In this document: positions 1-11,530 of the stretch, in pieces
Layout of the letters: each line of letters begins with the position of its first letter
Numbering within the stretch: position 1 is the stretch's first letter
DNA from: Hirundichthys speculiger
Taxonomy: Eukaryota; Chordata; Actinopteri; Beloniformes; Exocoetidae
Reading direction: 5' to 3'
Assembly: GCA_018398805.1 (NCBI GenBank)
Contig: JAGFBZ010000863.1
Location: 2,358,501 to 2,422,500 of the forward strand
Length of the DNA stretch: 64,000 bases
Notes under the pieces: model-generated
Told to the model about the DNA's origin: nothing
Databases searched by the model: none
The model's input: the letters and a program-made list of their open reading frames with translations, nothing else
Program-made: the position numbers and the translations under genes

Positions 1-3000
1 GTTGGAAGAAAGGAACAGGAAATGGCAGGCGGACCAATGGTCCACTTAAAACCCAACACTACGTCTGATGATAAATGATGGTAAATGATGTTCACATATT
101 AACAGTTTGCATTATACATTGTAAAATGTGCTCATCAGTAAGCTGTCTAAGTGCTGGCAGGCACAGTTCTTGGAATGGGATATCGGTTTCACGGTTCAAA
201 GCATTGCTCCATATTTAACAAGCTACGGCTGAGTTGCTCATATAAACTCAGAAAAAAAAAAATCAGCCTCAGAGAAGACTGCCGCACCAAAAGAGGTCTG
301 TCGATCAAGGATGGGTTTCAATTGGGTTGCTGAGCAGAAAGAGTGAAACATTGCTATTTCCCATTTCTCCAAACAACATATACGTACATCGCTGTTCCTG
401 AGTCGTGGATAAATCATATTTCAAGACTTTCTAGCCACACGGCCCTGAATTCAGTCCAATAGTAGATCAATGGGTTGCTTGGGATTCTTCATACTGATAC
501 TAAAACCCAAAATTAAAACCCTAAACTAGGCCTCATGCCAATGCTGTATCTAATTTTAAGTTTTTGATCAGGACTTTAAGAGGTAGAACAGCTTGGGGAC
601 TTGGATTTCAATCCAACTCAGCCGGGCTTATTCGCAGTGTGGAATATTAAGAGTTTGTATATCTACCACCTTAAAACCATTTACTGAACACATTACACTC
701 TCTAACACCTTTGTGCTTGCACTGTCCCTGCGTCCATGTTGGCAGTGTCAGCTCAGTTTCAACATGTGAGTTTCTAGCATTGCTGTGCACATTAGCTTCA
801 CGGTGCATGCTGACCACTGTCAGTTTATCCACCTCTTAGCTCTTGTTATCACCAAGTTCAGTTGGTTTGTTTTTGGGAACATTACTCAGCCAGTGTGAAC
901 AGTTTTATTATGGTAGCATGTAAGACTTTAAATCAAATACAGTTTAGTACTTGTAGCCCTGCAAGTCTTTCCAGCTTGAGCCATGCTTAGAGTTTAGGTA
1001 AATTCAGTTTTCCTGGTTCAAATTCCCCATCATCATGTATGCAAACATTTGAAATCATTAGCTTAGCCCTTTAAGTGCCCATTTATTACCTGTACTAGTG
1101 AGAGCTACATGTCCCAATTACATTTAAGACTTTACCTGAGAACACAATTCTGACTGATTTAAGTTTTTATTCCTTGACAAGCTCAAGCTATTTTTATCAG
1201 TAGGCCTATTGCTCTTTATGATCATGTTTGGGTGTCTTCCTGTGGTCCTCCCACACCCCTGAAGCACACATTACCCCAGTCCTTTTCTCACGTGTTGCTC
1301 TATCACCTTACATCATTCCAAACCTTTTTCCCTTTCACACCCCCCTTCAGCACCAGCTCTCTGAATCAGCAGTCTGGCGTAACTGGAGACACCGAAGCTG
1401 TGACTGACCCAGTAAATCCTACCATTAAGAGGGCTATCCCTGGATGCATACCTGACTGAACACCTTCACTGGATTTGCCCCAAATGTCCAAAAAACAAAG
1501 AAGAAGAAAAAAGAATGAATTTAAATTGAAAATGCTTGAAGAGGAATCAAGGAATTGGCAGACTAAAAAAGTGTGACACATATTAGCCTGTTTGATATGC
1601 CACCACAAAATTAAACACATTCGGTTTTGTTTAAGAAAATGGATCTTATTTGGAGGTGGTAATAAATATTCCTTATTCTGGTTCAGTGTGTCTGTGTTAC
1701 TCATGGAGAGGGGGTAACATTGTATTCGAGGGGTATGTGAAATGCCAGAGAGGGAGGGAGGGAGGGGAAAAAGAGAGACAGCAAGGTCAAAACAATTCAA
1801 ACCGTGCTGGCTCCTCTCAGAGGAACGTCCAGCACTCTAACGTTCACAGTCAAGTTTTCCTCTTTGGACATTATTCATGACTGAGGCAGATTTTTTTTAA
1901 AAGTCTAACATTTTTTTGATTTTTTTCTTCTCTCTTTTTTTCCATCAGTCGTGGGGCTTTCATCCTTTACTTCAAAGTGTTATAGCTGGATCTTTAAGGG
2001 ATTGTGAACCAGGTTTGGTTTGGAGATGCAGAAGACTAGCAAGAAGAAGCGAGCATCATGGGCCGCTACTGATTTCACAAAAGCAGCACATCAGTGAGTA
2101 GATGAAGAGGCGGGTCGAAGTCGAGCCAGGAAAATACTTTTACAAAAACTAGGGATGATTTGGTGTAACTGTGTCATTGTGTTTGGTTAAACATCCTGTT
2201 CCTTTGATACTATTCTAACACTAAGAAGGCTAGAAGGTTGGATCTTTGGGAGCATGAACGTGGATCTGGCGGTTTATGATATTCTGAAGGATACAAAGAA
2301 GTGTGAACTATATATTAACTTCTTCCAATTAGCTGACCTTTGCAGCTTTCTAAATCCATTATTCTTTCTACCATCATTCCACTTTTGAAAAGCAGATGAT
2401 GGTCTGACATGGCACAAACAAGCTGGCACTGAAAACCATTCTCGTTGCCATGCGGTTTGAATGTTGATTTGAATTTGAGACCCCCCACATGCAGAGACAA
2501 ATCTGATCACCTTGATCCAGTTTCAGAATATGGCCCCACCTGAGCTAATGTTGATATATCCATTCATCTAAAGTTCATTCCTTGTGTTTTATGGACCAGT
2601 CAGTTCTCACTTACCTGTGATTTCCTCCTTGCACTTCCACCATGATGGGCTGATTTACATAGTCCTAGTTTACTCCTAACACGTGATCTCGTCTTGTTTT
2701 CTGCTACTTGAACTCTAAGAAGCATTGATATGTGCTCTAATCTGAAGCGTTAATCTCTTGATATCTAATGCTGGTAATTGGGACGAGCCTGTCCTGTGTA
2801 GCCGGCAGAATTCTTGGTGTTCTTTTACTGGGCAGGACTTTACAGTAGTTCTTGCTCTTTTTTAATTAATGTAGTACTAGAATAAAGGAGAGCGTCTTCC
2901 AGCACTGCACAATCACCTCAAATACATTTAAAGGGCTTATTTATAGAGGTCAGCATTGCTTTCAGTAATATGAGAATGATAAATTAATTGATTATAAGAC

Positions 3001-4173
3001 AATCAATGAATGAGTGTTATTAAATTAAAGACGATTAATACGTGTGTACAAATGACTCCAGATGTGAACTGCAGCAGACTTAAGTTCGTTTCCACTATAT
3101 CGTTCAATGGCTTGTTCCTGGGAGAGGAATCATTTTTCATTTGGTGGAGACAGCTTGATCTTCCAGACTTATCCCATAAGTCCCCGCTTGTCAGCATGCC
3201 ACCCGCACACTGGCGCATACATCAGTACCGATTGTCAACAGAAGTTTGAAACATTTGTCACTTAAAGAAGCACGGTACTTATGTCACCTCTAATCTCAGC
3301 TCAGTGTCAGATAATAAATGTTCATATTGATGATAAACATTTTGAGGAAGCAAGTTCAGCAACTGTCTTCGCAGCGATGCAGGTGTCGGCCAAAGGTTTG
3401 CGGTGTGCACACAAAGCTGTCGGTTTGTCCCGTTATGTGATTAACTGATTATGTGATTACTGTCAAAGCAGCAGCGTGTGGGCTAAAAGCAGCAGTCAGT
3501 GTGTCTTTACTTACATTCATGGTTATGGGTCAGTTACCCACAGCTGCCAAGCTATGATGACATGTGATGTCGTTCACTGCTCCAGAAGGGGTGCCTGTGA
3601 TTTTCTCACCCTGTTAGCTTAGCTGGTAAGCTCAGCTCATGTGTGTGGTTTAGCGAAGTGGGAAAGCTGTGAGACATCTCTGTACTTTTTCACTTCCACC
3701 TGAACCGGACCGACTGTTCCGTATCTTAATGTGATGTCAGTCTAAATCTGTTCTTCTGATGATGATTTGCTATTTGCAGAACTTTTTCGCACGTGTAATC
3801 AGGCGTTATATTTTGGGTTGAGCTCCATTGCTTTTGAAATATTGCGACGAATATAGGAGCTTGTTAAAATTAGAGTTTTTACAAGGCCAAAGCAAGTCAG
3901 CCCTGAAGCACGCGCCCCTCAAACAATCCAAGTGACAGAAATGAATCAAGTAAAGCATTTTCCAAGTGTAACAATGGATCCAGCCAACAATAAAATGTGC
4001 TGGCATTTGGATATCCGTTGGTTTATTTTGCTTAAATTATTTCTTAAATTATCATCAATGTCATCTTTAATGCAGTATATCTATGGGAATCCATCAATGT
4101 ACAAAACTGCTACAAATAATTCAACAGTAATTCAACAGCTGTGATACACTTTTTTTATTAGGATACTTATAAG
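1..4173. other. Gene-poor flank, no supported gene
   Basis: No complete gene is visible on either strand. Open frames are short and lack recognisable domains, and the sequence is AT-rich with short homopolymers. The only coding-like item is the possible exon at 1949-2093, listed separately. No RNA gene or intact mobile element was recognised here. Confidence 0.6.
1949..2093 (+). other. Possible exon (5'UTR plus start codon) of an unknown gene
   Basis: A long pyrimidine tract ends in CATCAG at 1948, and a strong donor (CA|GTGAGT) follows position 2093, so the 145-nt interval is shaped like an internal exon. It contains an ATG at 2026 in a purine-rich context that opens 22 lysine-rich codons (MQKTSKKKRASWAATDFTK...) and runs into the donor in phase 2. 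An in-frame stop lies shortly before the ATG, as expected for a first coding exon. I do not recognise the protein and found no partner exon in the window, so this may be chance. Confidence 0.22.
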
Positions 4174-5305
4174 TAGGGTTGGGAATCGAGAACCGGTTCC
4201 TGTAGAGAACCGGTTCCACGTGTTTCATTTCCATGGAATTGTTTGCCAGTTTATCTAGCGATTCTCTTATCGATTCCAACCAGCACAAATCTCACGTAAT
4301 TTACGCAAGTTACGCACAGTCAATTCCAGAAAGCACTTACATGATTAAGTTACGTCGGTTTAGCACACGCATTGAAGTTGTAAACAACAATGGCGCCCAC
4401 CAGGTTCAAACGCTCTAAAGTTTGGCTTGACTTCACCAAAGAAAGATGGCAACAAGGCAACTTGCAGTCATTGTAAAGTGGAGATAACAGCGTCGGGAGG
4501 GAACACGACTAACATGCAGAAACATTTGTGCACACAACAGGCGATAATTTTAAACGAGTGTCGTGTTTTTGACGCGCTTCGGACTGATGGATCTCAATCT
4601 AGCAGCAGCGGCAGTAGCCAAGCTAAGATCACCTCTGCGGTTGCTACGGAAGGCAACTCTGGTAAGTAGCTATCCCGCTGCCTATGTGCTTCTCTGTAAA
4701 ACATGCTATAACATTAACGTTATGCTATTAAACAAATCCCTTCTGCATTACATTTAGAAGATGACCGTGACGAGAGAGAGAGTCTGGCTGGTTCAGAGGC
4801 TGGCAGCACTCGCTCCTGCTCACTACTTACCTCCAGAAAGATCACGTATCCTTCCTGAAAAAGCAGACATGCTTATTTTTCTGCAAAAGAATTGTTAATT
4901 CTTCATAGTATTTGCAGATTTGCACTATGCACTGTTCCTTTGTTTTTAATAGTATTTATCTTTCTTTATTATTATTTTTTAATGGTGCTTAGTGAGCTCA
5001 TATATCCTTTTAAAAGGGAGATTTTTTCATTTCTATTAGTAAAAATCAGTTAGTAAGATGTTACACATTTTTGTGTATTTGCACAGTTACATATTACAAC
5101 AGTTAACAAACTATCTAGGCTTTGGGCCTCTTTTGATCTCACTGTTGAGTTTGTAAGGTCGTGACTTCTAAGTAAATAAAAATTGATGCTAATAAAGCTG
5201 TTTGTTCTCCTTTTTCCCCAAATCAGAATCCATAAAGAATTGAATCGTTAAACAGTATCGATAATGGAATCAGAATCGGAAAAATCTTATCAATTCCCAT
5301 CCCTA
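4174..5305 (+). mobile_element. hAT-type DNA transposon, internally deleted
   Basis: The element starts TAGGGTTGGGAAT and ends ATTCCCATCCCTA, an imperfect terminal inverted repeat. It is flanked on both sides by the perfect 8-bp duplication CTTATAAG (4166-4173 and 5306-5313). An 8-bp target duplication and TAGGG-type ends are the signature of the hAT superfamily. At 1132 bp it is too short to encode a full transposase. It keeps a BED-finger first exon, a donor site, a possible start of exon 2 after 4755, and then AT-rich sequence. Confidence 0.88.
4390..4661 (+). pseudogene. Relic first exon of a hAT transposase with BED zinc finger
   Basis: The frame opens with ATG at 4390 (MAPTRFKRSKVWLDFTK) and continues, after a one-base frame change near 4435-4445, into KKDGNKATCSHCKVEI and NTTNMQKHL. 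The C-x2-C pair with a downstream N-x2-MQKHL is typical of BED zinc fingers in ZBED/hAT transposases, which bind transposon ends. A good splice donor (CTG|GTAAGT) follows 4661. The frameshift and the missing catalytic exons make this a dead fragment. The 3' end and the splice site are seen directly; the family assignment rests on the motif and on the flanking hAT ends. Confidence 0.75.
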
Positions 5306-5313
5306 CTTATAAG

Positions 5314-5893
5314 TAACATTTTTGTTGTGGTTGTTTTTTTTTTTTGTTTATTTTTTACAAACAGTACAACCATTTAGTAATTTATAAAGTCACCGCTTTT
5401 AGGTGAATGACAGCTGGCAGTCGCTGTTAGCAACAGTTACAACCTCATTTCACACTAGCTATGAAACAAAGCACTACAGTAGACGAGGTAAAAGCTTTAC
5501 ATGCATGACAGAAGTTTTAAGGTGCTCTTTTTTTCATGATAGAGAGACTGTGAAAGACACCAAAAGCATTAAATGTCAGCAGCCTGGTACCTCTCCAGTA
5601 AGAAGGCTAAATGATGAGCAGCGGCAGGGCACTCCCAACCTGCGGTCAGTTGGACTTCATGCATGTAGACTCCTTCTTCAAATCTAAGTTTTGTGCTGCG
5701 TTTGTGCATCTTGAGTGGGTTTCTAGTAATGAGCTGATTTATCGGCTTATCTACTCACCAGTTAGATTCCTATTATGTAGGTGACAATATTTTAGTGTTT
5801 TCTTGTGCTGTATTCTTGATTTATTGTTTTCAATATGCTGATATTTGCACAGTGTAAACCGTAAAAACAAGTGGACAAACTCATCCCCCATAC
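5314..5893. other. Intergenic, nothing recognised
   Basis: AT-rich unique-looking sequence with a T-run near 5330-5355. The longest frame (5403-5687, +) shows no domain and is not flanked by splice signals that suggest a gene. Confidence 0.5.
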
Positions 5894-6375
5894 CAGTGGT
5901 GCACAAACTGTGGTACGCGTACTACTGGCTCTCTGGTGGTACGCGGGGGAATGTCATGACTTTCCACATTTTTTCCACATTTTCACTTTTAAAAAAATCT
6001 GAAACATACAATGCATTATAAATAGGTTTCAAACGAAATGTGTAGCTTGAGATAATTAAAATGGTCTTATAAAAAAAATATTTGTTGCATATTCAGTTGC
6101 AGTGCGGATGTAACAACTTTTGAGTGTGTTTATTTTGCTCTGTATGAGAGTATGAGTCTGTGAGAATTGTTGGACAGAGTTGCAAATGTCTGATTCAGTA
6201 AAGTAACAATTGTGGTAATAAATAACCACAATAAGGAATAAACATCTTTCCTGTGTGTTTAAAGCTAGTTTAGAAGGCATATATGGCTATATTTTAAAAT
6301 TGGTCATCATGGTGGTACTCAAAGAGCTGAACAGTTTCTCAGGTGGTACGCAGTATTAAAGTTTGAGAACCACTG
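5894..6375. mobile_element. hAT-type MITE, CAGTGGT family, copy 1
   Basis: The ends are CAGTGGTGCACAAACTGTGG and an inverted TTTGAGAACCACTG. The flanks are CCCCATAC and ATCCATAC, a decayed 8-bp duplication (6 of 8 match). The interior has no coding capacity and includes the GGTGGTACGC-type repeats shared with the copies at 10375 and 63183. The family is non-autonomous and probably mobilised by a hAT/Charlie-type transposase. Confidence 0.82.
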
Positions 6376-7064
6376 ATCCATACCATAATGGCATTTTGAA
6401 TATTTTAAGTCTGTAAAGATATTCTGTTTATTGATGTTTACTGCACATATTGTCATACATATATGTATTTCTCAGTTTAAAAAAAGCCTAATAATCATCC
6501 CATAACTGCTACATATTTTACATCTCCACATTAGTACTGTATTTGTCAGACATGTGGGAAGCATGATGTGTGATCTATCCCCTTACACTGGCACCCAGTC
6601 AGGGCTCTGTCTAGTATTGCATCCTTCCTACTTAATTGCTGCCATCATTTCTATTCTTGGATGTGACATGTGTTTTTGAGTGTGTCATCATTTCTACTAT
6701 TTCTGCATAGATATGTGGGCATAGAATGACAGCATAAAAGCCTTTCTGATATAAATACATAAATATAAATATAAACAGTAAATATGGAGGTTGTTTTGCA
6801 AGTCTGCTAAGCCTTTGTAGCTCCACAAGCCTCTTTGATATCATATTCCCTGCTGCGCAGCCTGTCTTTTAGGCACGTGAATGAATTACCGTGATCTTAT
6901 GAAGACAGAGGATCACCCATTTCTGTCATATTACATATTAAACACATATTTAACAGCCTGATTGTGGAAAGTTACACCTAAAGGAAAAAGCAAGAAAAAC
7001 AAAAAACCTCACAAAAAGCATCTAATCTACACAAAACTGATGCTCATTTCTTTAATAAAAGCAT
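6376..7064. other. Intergenic, nothing recognised
   Basis: AT-rich sequence without a supported gene. No inverted-repeat ends or coding frames were recognised. Confidence 0.5.
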
Positions 7065-7078
7065 GACTTGAGCTTTTT

Positions 7079-7214
7079 GACAGTGAAGGTCGACAGGAAA
7101 GGGACGCAGAAAGAGAACATGCACGGCCGGGAGTTGAGCCCGAGCCAGCTGCGTTGAGGACTGGAGCCTCTGTATATGGGCCACCTGCTGCACCACTGCA
7201 CCACCGGCAGCCCA
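7079..7214 (-). mobile_element. tRNA-derived SINE, minus strand
   Basis: Read on the minus strand the unit begins with a tRNA-like head (GGTGGTGCAGTGGTGCAGCA, box A region), followed by GGCTCGGGCTCAACTCCCGG (box B region), and ends in a pyrimidine-rich CTTTCTGCGTCCC tail part. It is flanked by a perfect 14-bp duplication, GACTTGAGCTTTTT, at 7065-7078 and 7215-7228, as expected from LINE-assisted insertion. The same SINE type recurs on the plus strand at 59534. Confidence 0.85.
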
Positions 7215-7228
7215 GACTTGAGCTTTTT

Positions 7229-8135
7229 CAATGGAAGAAATGTTCAACCTATGACATTGTTTGTGACTTTCTGGTGCTACTTGGCTAAACAGTTAGCTGC
7301 AGAAGGACCCAAAGAACTCTACTGCTTCTGTTTCTACTTTGTTTCCAAAGTTACTAAGCTTTCCCTTGATGTAACTTCATTGTACAAAACACATTATATA
7401 GCTTGCCAAACAAACTGCTGATTTCACACCTTATTCTGTCAAGTTTTACAACTAAAAAGGGCAGTTCTGAGGAGATTAGGTTTGGAAAAGTGAAGGAAAC
7501 TTGATTAAGTAATTCATACTTTCTCAGAACAACCCAACTAACATTGATGGGTTCATGAATCAAACTTCAAAAGTGACATAGAATCACTCAAGTCAAACCA
7601 CCACAGTTTAAAATATGGATCAGACAGCAGTCGTGGTTTGAAAAACCAAACAGTGGTGCCCTTCGACCGCTGAATCCACCTCCAACTAAAATCAGCCCTG
7701 TGACTATGATAGTGACACTGCTGTCATCATGATCTAACACACCGGCATGTGTGTGACTCCTTTGTCAGGTGACATCAGGAGTACACTTATAAAACTATTA
7801 TGTAGCTCACCAGCACGCTGCTAAAACGTAATATGTAGCTCTACCAGTACGTTCCAAATTTTAATACGGCCTTTTTCACACCCCCAAGCCATTTGTCTTT
7901 ATTAAAGCCTTCTGCGGCTGGTCGAATGTCTCAAGCAAAATATTCATGGACACCAGAGGAATGATTGTGGTATTTCAAATCCACAGGCGAAGGCTCCCCG
8001 TGATCCTGCTGCTACAAATCACAGACAGCTTTACGACAAGCGGCCGTTCAGGCATGTCCTACTCAGCCGTTCTTGGATGTCGGTCATGAGACAGAAATCA
8101 CAGCAGGGATTCAAGGGTGTCAGACACAGATGAGC

Positions 8136-8172
<37 letters not shown>

Positions 8173-9539
8173 AGCAGGATTTTCTGGAGCTGTCAATATA
8201 CACTTCACAGATGTCAAAAACTATATTCATGAATGCATAAGTTATATATTATATTTATTCTCATGTTTAAAACACGTGTTTTAAAGGTGTCTGCTTATTG
8301 TGAAAATACCAGTCCACATAAACGCATGAACACTGTAAAGTCTGATGACATACGAAGACAGTAACCTCCTATCCAATTTAAAGTAATTAAATCGGATGTT
8401 GTTGTTTTTCATGACCTATCAAACCTATTCTTGTAATGGACATTGTGAAAGGGACTATTTTAAAGCAGTTCTTAAAGTTAAGACCTAAAGGAGTCATGTT
8501 ATGCTTTGCTTATGCCGAGGTGGCAATAAAATGTTTGTGAGATGCTTATGCAAAAATACCTTGGGAGTGCATTTCTTAAGCATCCTTTTCAAGCCTAGAT
8601 TTCACAGCTGTGGAGCTGGTTTGCCCAGATGGAGTCATCAACACCACCCCCCCATATTCTGCTGTGTGTGTGTCTTTTAAAATTAGTGCCACATCATTGC
8701 GCCACTCACTTCCAGTGTACAGGAAATGCAGGATGATGTGACATCGGGTGGAAAAGGAGAAGCAAAACAACCTTTTTCACCCTGTTTTGGATCTGTGATG
8801 TCACAGTGTCCCGCAAATCTAAGCCAGTCAATCTAAAACTCAGTTATATGTTTTCCAACGTAGGTGTCCCCAAACAGGTTTGATAATTTGAAACTTTTAG
8901 AGCTGATAATCAGCTGTATTTAGTTATTTTGCGTCTGTGCAGTTGAATTTAAATGATTTTCTGGCCCTTTTTTGATGAGGGTATTAGGACATGCAAACAT
9001 GACATGGAAAAAGCTATCCAAATTAGTTATGATGTAGCAAAATATTAACGTGAATGACCTTCTTTTTCTATTACTGGAAAAGCTAATATGTAGATATGAG
9101 CAGGGGCACACCTTCAGGCAGGCCTGAAGGGGCAGTACTCCCCCGGCCCGGGCCCTTAAAGACAAAGAGACAGGCTTCTCCGTTAGAGATCAGTCACACC
9201 ATTCCACACTACTAGATACAACAACTGAGCACAATACATATGCTACGTATGAGGTTATATATCGGTTTCCCCAGCCAGAATGAGTTATGGTTGGTCAAAA
9301 AAATTGAAGTCTGACTTTGGTCTTGTAGGTTACACAGTGAATTAAATGTTGTGCTGCATTGCTGGCTTCATGTTCACTCTCACAGTTAACTTTACAATGT
9401 GTAAATTTACAAGTGGATCGCCGGTAAAATGTCCAAATGTATTTTGGGTAAAATCGCCATCAACAGCCGTCCATCGGCATCATCATCAGTCACAGAGTCT
9501 ATGTGGTGCAGACTAGATGGATCACAGATTAATCTAATC
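7229..9539. other. Intergenic stretch with one microsatellite
   Basis: No gene is supported. A TG microsatellite lies at 8138-8171. Frames are short and domain-free. A GC-richer patch near 9120-9160 (CCCCCGGCCCGGGCCC) may be the edge of the degraded transposon listed at 9540. Confidence 0.5.
8138..8171. repeat. (TG)n microsatellite
   Basis: About 17 uninterrupted TG units. Confidence 0.97.
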
Positions 9540-9731
9540 ATGAGTGGCAGTTCATACAAACATAAAAGTGGAGCAACAAAACACAAAGAAAAGGAGAAAA
9601 AGAGCGCAGGAAAAGACTAAACTAAAAAAGCTGGATACATATCCTCCTGGAGATGAACCTGACATTGTTGGCAGCGGGTCAAGCCCACCAGAACTGGCAC
9701 CACAGGTCAGGGAGCCAGATTCACAGGTATA
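9540..9731 (+). pseudogene. Relic N-terminus of a hAT/ZMYM-like transposase
   Basis: ATG at 9540 opens MSGSSYKHKSGATKHKEKEK. The lysine-rich start resembles the N-termini of TTF-zinc-finger/ZMYM1-like hAT transposase proteins that are common in fish. The first frame stops at 9618, and the reading continues in another frame (KTKLKKLDTYPPGDEPD) until a stop near 9731, so there is at least one frameshift. No transposase core follows. The identification is from family resemblance only. Confidence 0.4.
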
Positions 9732-10374
9732 ATTTCTCACAATCACTGTCACTGAAAACAATATGTGAGTTAGTTGTAAACTGTTGATGTTGTTGTTATC
9801 AGAGTAGCCCGGCCGCCAAACGTTAGGGGCCAGGTAGCCTAATGTTTTTGTTGTTCTCATGGTTTTTTGGACTTCATGTCGGTTTTGTCTGGGTTACTCT
9901 TGCAAAAAGGCTCGTACAACGACGTGCTTGGAGTTGGTATTTATTAACAGCAATGGAAACACATCAGGCGAAATCGGCACTTGGTACCTAACAGAATGAA
10001 TGAATGCTGGTAGCTGCTACAACAATAACAGTGGTCCATCTCCTGCGTGACGTCACATCTGCATACCACCAAATACATTCTAGACAATATATTATGCCAT
10101 AACACAACAGGTTTGATTGATTTCAAAATGGCATGGTCGCTCCTTGTGGTGTTGAACTCTTACTATCAAATGCTTTGAGCTATGTGTCAAAAATGTAGTA
10201 ATGCTTGTAATGCTTGTACCAGCTACCTGGTTGTGGTGCTTCATGTGGGGTTTACCTGCCAGTATCTTACATCGTGCTGTGATGTGCTGCACTGTTTCAG
10301 GGGCTTTTTTTCATAGCCTGCGTCTGGGGTCCTATCTGGTGTGGTAGACCCTGGTCTCTATTGATAGTGGTGCG
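9732..10374. other. Intergenic, nothing recognised
   Basis: No gene is supported. The last part (10290-10374) may belong to the minus-strand retrotransposon remnant that resumes after the MITE at 10677. Confidence 0.4.
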
Positions 10375-10676
10375 CAAACTGTGGTACGTGTACCACTGGT
10401 GGTATGTGAGCGCTCTCTGGTGGTACGTGGGGGAATGCCAGGAACTTTCCACATTTTCACTTTTTTTTTTTATATTAAATTGAAAACATACAATGCATCA
10501 TAAATACGTTTCAAAAGAAATTCAGGTCACAATAAATAACTACAATAAGGAATAAACATCTCTCCTTTGAATTTAAAGCTAATAGAGAAGGTATATATGG
10601 CTATATTTTAAAATTGGTCATCATGGTGGAACAGTTTCTCAGGCGGTACGCAGTATTAAAAGTTTAAGAACCACTG
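10375..10676. mobile_element. hAT-type MITE, CAGTGGT family, copy 2 (shortened)
   Basis: It starts TAGTGGTGCGCAAACTGTGG and ends AAGAACCACTG, like copy 1, but is only 302 bp because part of the middle is missing. No matching 8-bp duplication is visible at its flanks. The 3' flank ATCCATA equals that of copy 1. It seems to interrupt the LINE remnant that continues to about 11366. Confidence 0.75.
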
Positions 10677-10680
10677 ATCC

Positions 10681-11366
10681 ATAGCTACTCTTTGCTGAGA
10701 GGATTTAGAGCCATGCAGAACAGCATAGGTCATGTATCCTACATTAGATGGTTACTTGTGCAGTTGGCTTGGTGTTGGCCTCTAATGTTGTCTTCCGCAC
10801 TGAGTTCTTGATAAATTCTCTCAGAGGCCTGTTGATCTTGTACAGCTCCAAGCATTTCTGTATCCATGTGTGCGACACTCAGTTGTAGGCTTTCTTATAT
10901 TCAATCCAGGCAGTGCACAGATTGGTCTGCCTTATTTTACAGTCTTTGGTGACTGTTCTGTAAATCAGAAGTTAGTGCTTGGCTCCTAATTTGTTACTTT
11001 CAAAGCCCTTCTGGGCTGTGTATATGAGTGGAGCCATATGGGTACTTATCTTGGCCACTGTGATGCCTCACAGGACTTTTCATGTTGTGCAGAGGCAGAT
11101 TGTTGGCTTGTAGTAGGTTGGGTTTGCTCCTTTCTGGAGGTCCTTTATGATAAAGAAGTGGCAGCCTTGGATTAACCATACTGGGATCCCCATTTATTAG
11201 CAGTTGATTCCTTTTTTGCTGCTAGCCATTCATGGAGTGCATTTAGCATGGCTGGGCCTGGTGCTATCCAACCCTTTCTACTTGAGACCCTCTCTTGGAT
11301 GTCTGCCATTGTGATGGTTACTGGTTCTTGTTCTGGGGGATTACTGTAGTCAGCTCTTAGATCCAC
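10681..11366 (-). mobile_element. Non-LTR retrotransposon remnant (R2/NeSL-like RT), minus strand
   Basis: On the minus strand broken frames read, in order, a segment with TITMADIQERVSSRKGWIAP, then WIEYKKAYN...SHTWIQKCLELYKINRPL, then LEANTKPTAQVTI. These resemble the reverse transcriptase of fish and reptile R2-like retrotransposons (the AxxDYKKAYDSxPHxWI region and the following EAN-K-I segment). Stops and frameshifts are frequent, so it is a dead fragment. The exact clade is a guess from memory of the motif order. Confidence 0.6.
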
Positions 11367-11508
11367 TAGTTATGGAGCATTGAATTATATGTTAGCTCTT
11401 TCAATGTGTTTTTAGGCATTGTTCAATTTCATCTTTGGGTGGATCAATCCTCATGTTACTACCCTGCAGCTGAGTGTATACCCTGAATGGTTCAGTGGAA
11501 AACATCCT

Positions 11509-11530
11509 GTTAGGGTTAGGGTTAGGGTTT
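11509..11530. repeat. Short interstitial telomere-type repeat
   Basis: Slightly more than three TTAGGG units (GTTAGGGTTAGGGTTAGGG plus GTT). It is too short to mean a chromosome end or a fusion point, but it matches the vertebrate telomere repeat exactly. Confidence 0.9.

Noticed and set aside
1366..1800. Minus-strand frame of 144 codons
   Set aside because: The composition is low in complexity, with no motif, no splice sites and no conserved segment that I recognise.
9552..9860. Minus-strand frame of 102 codons
   Set aside because: It is antisense to the hAT/ZMYM-like relic and shows only low-complexity Phe/Leu/Ser sequence.
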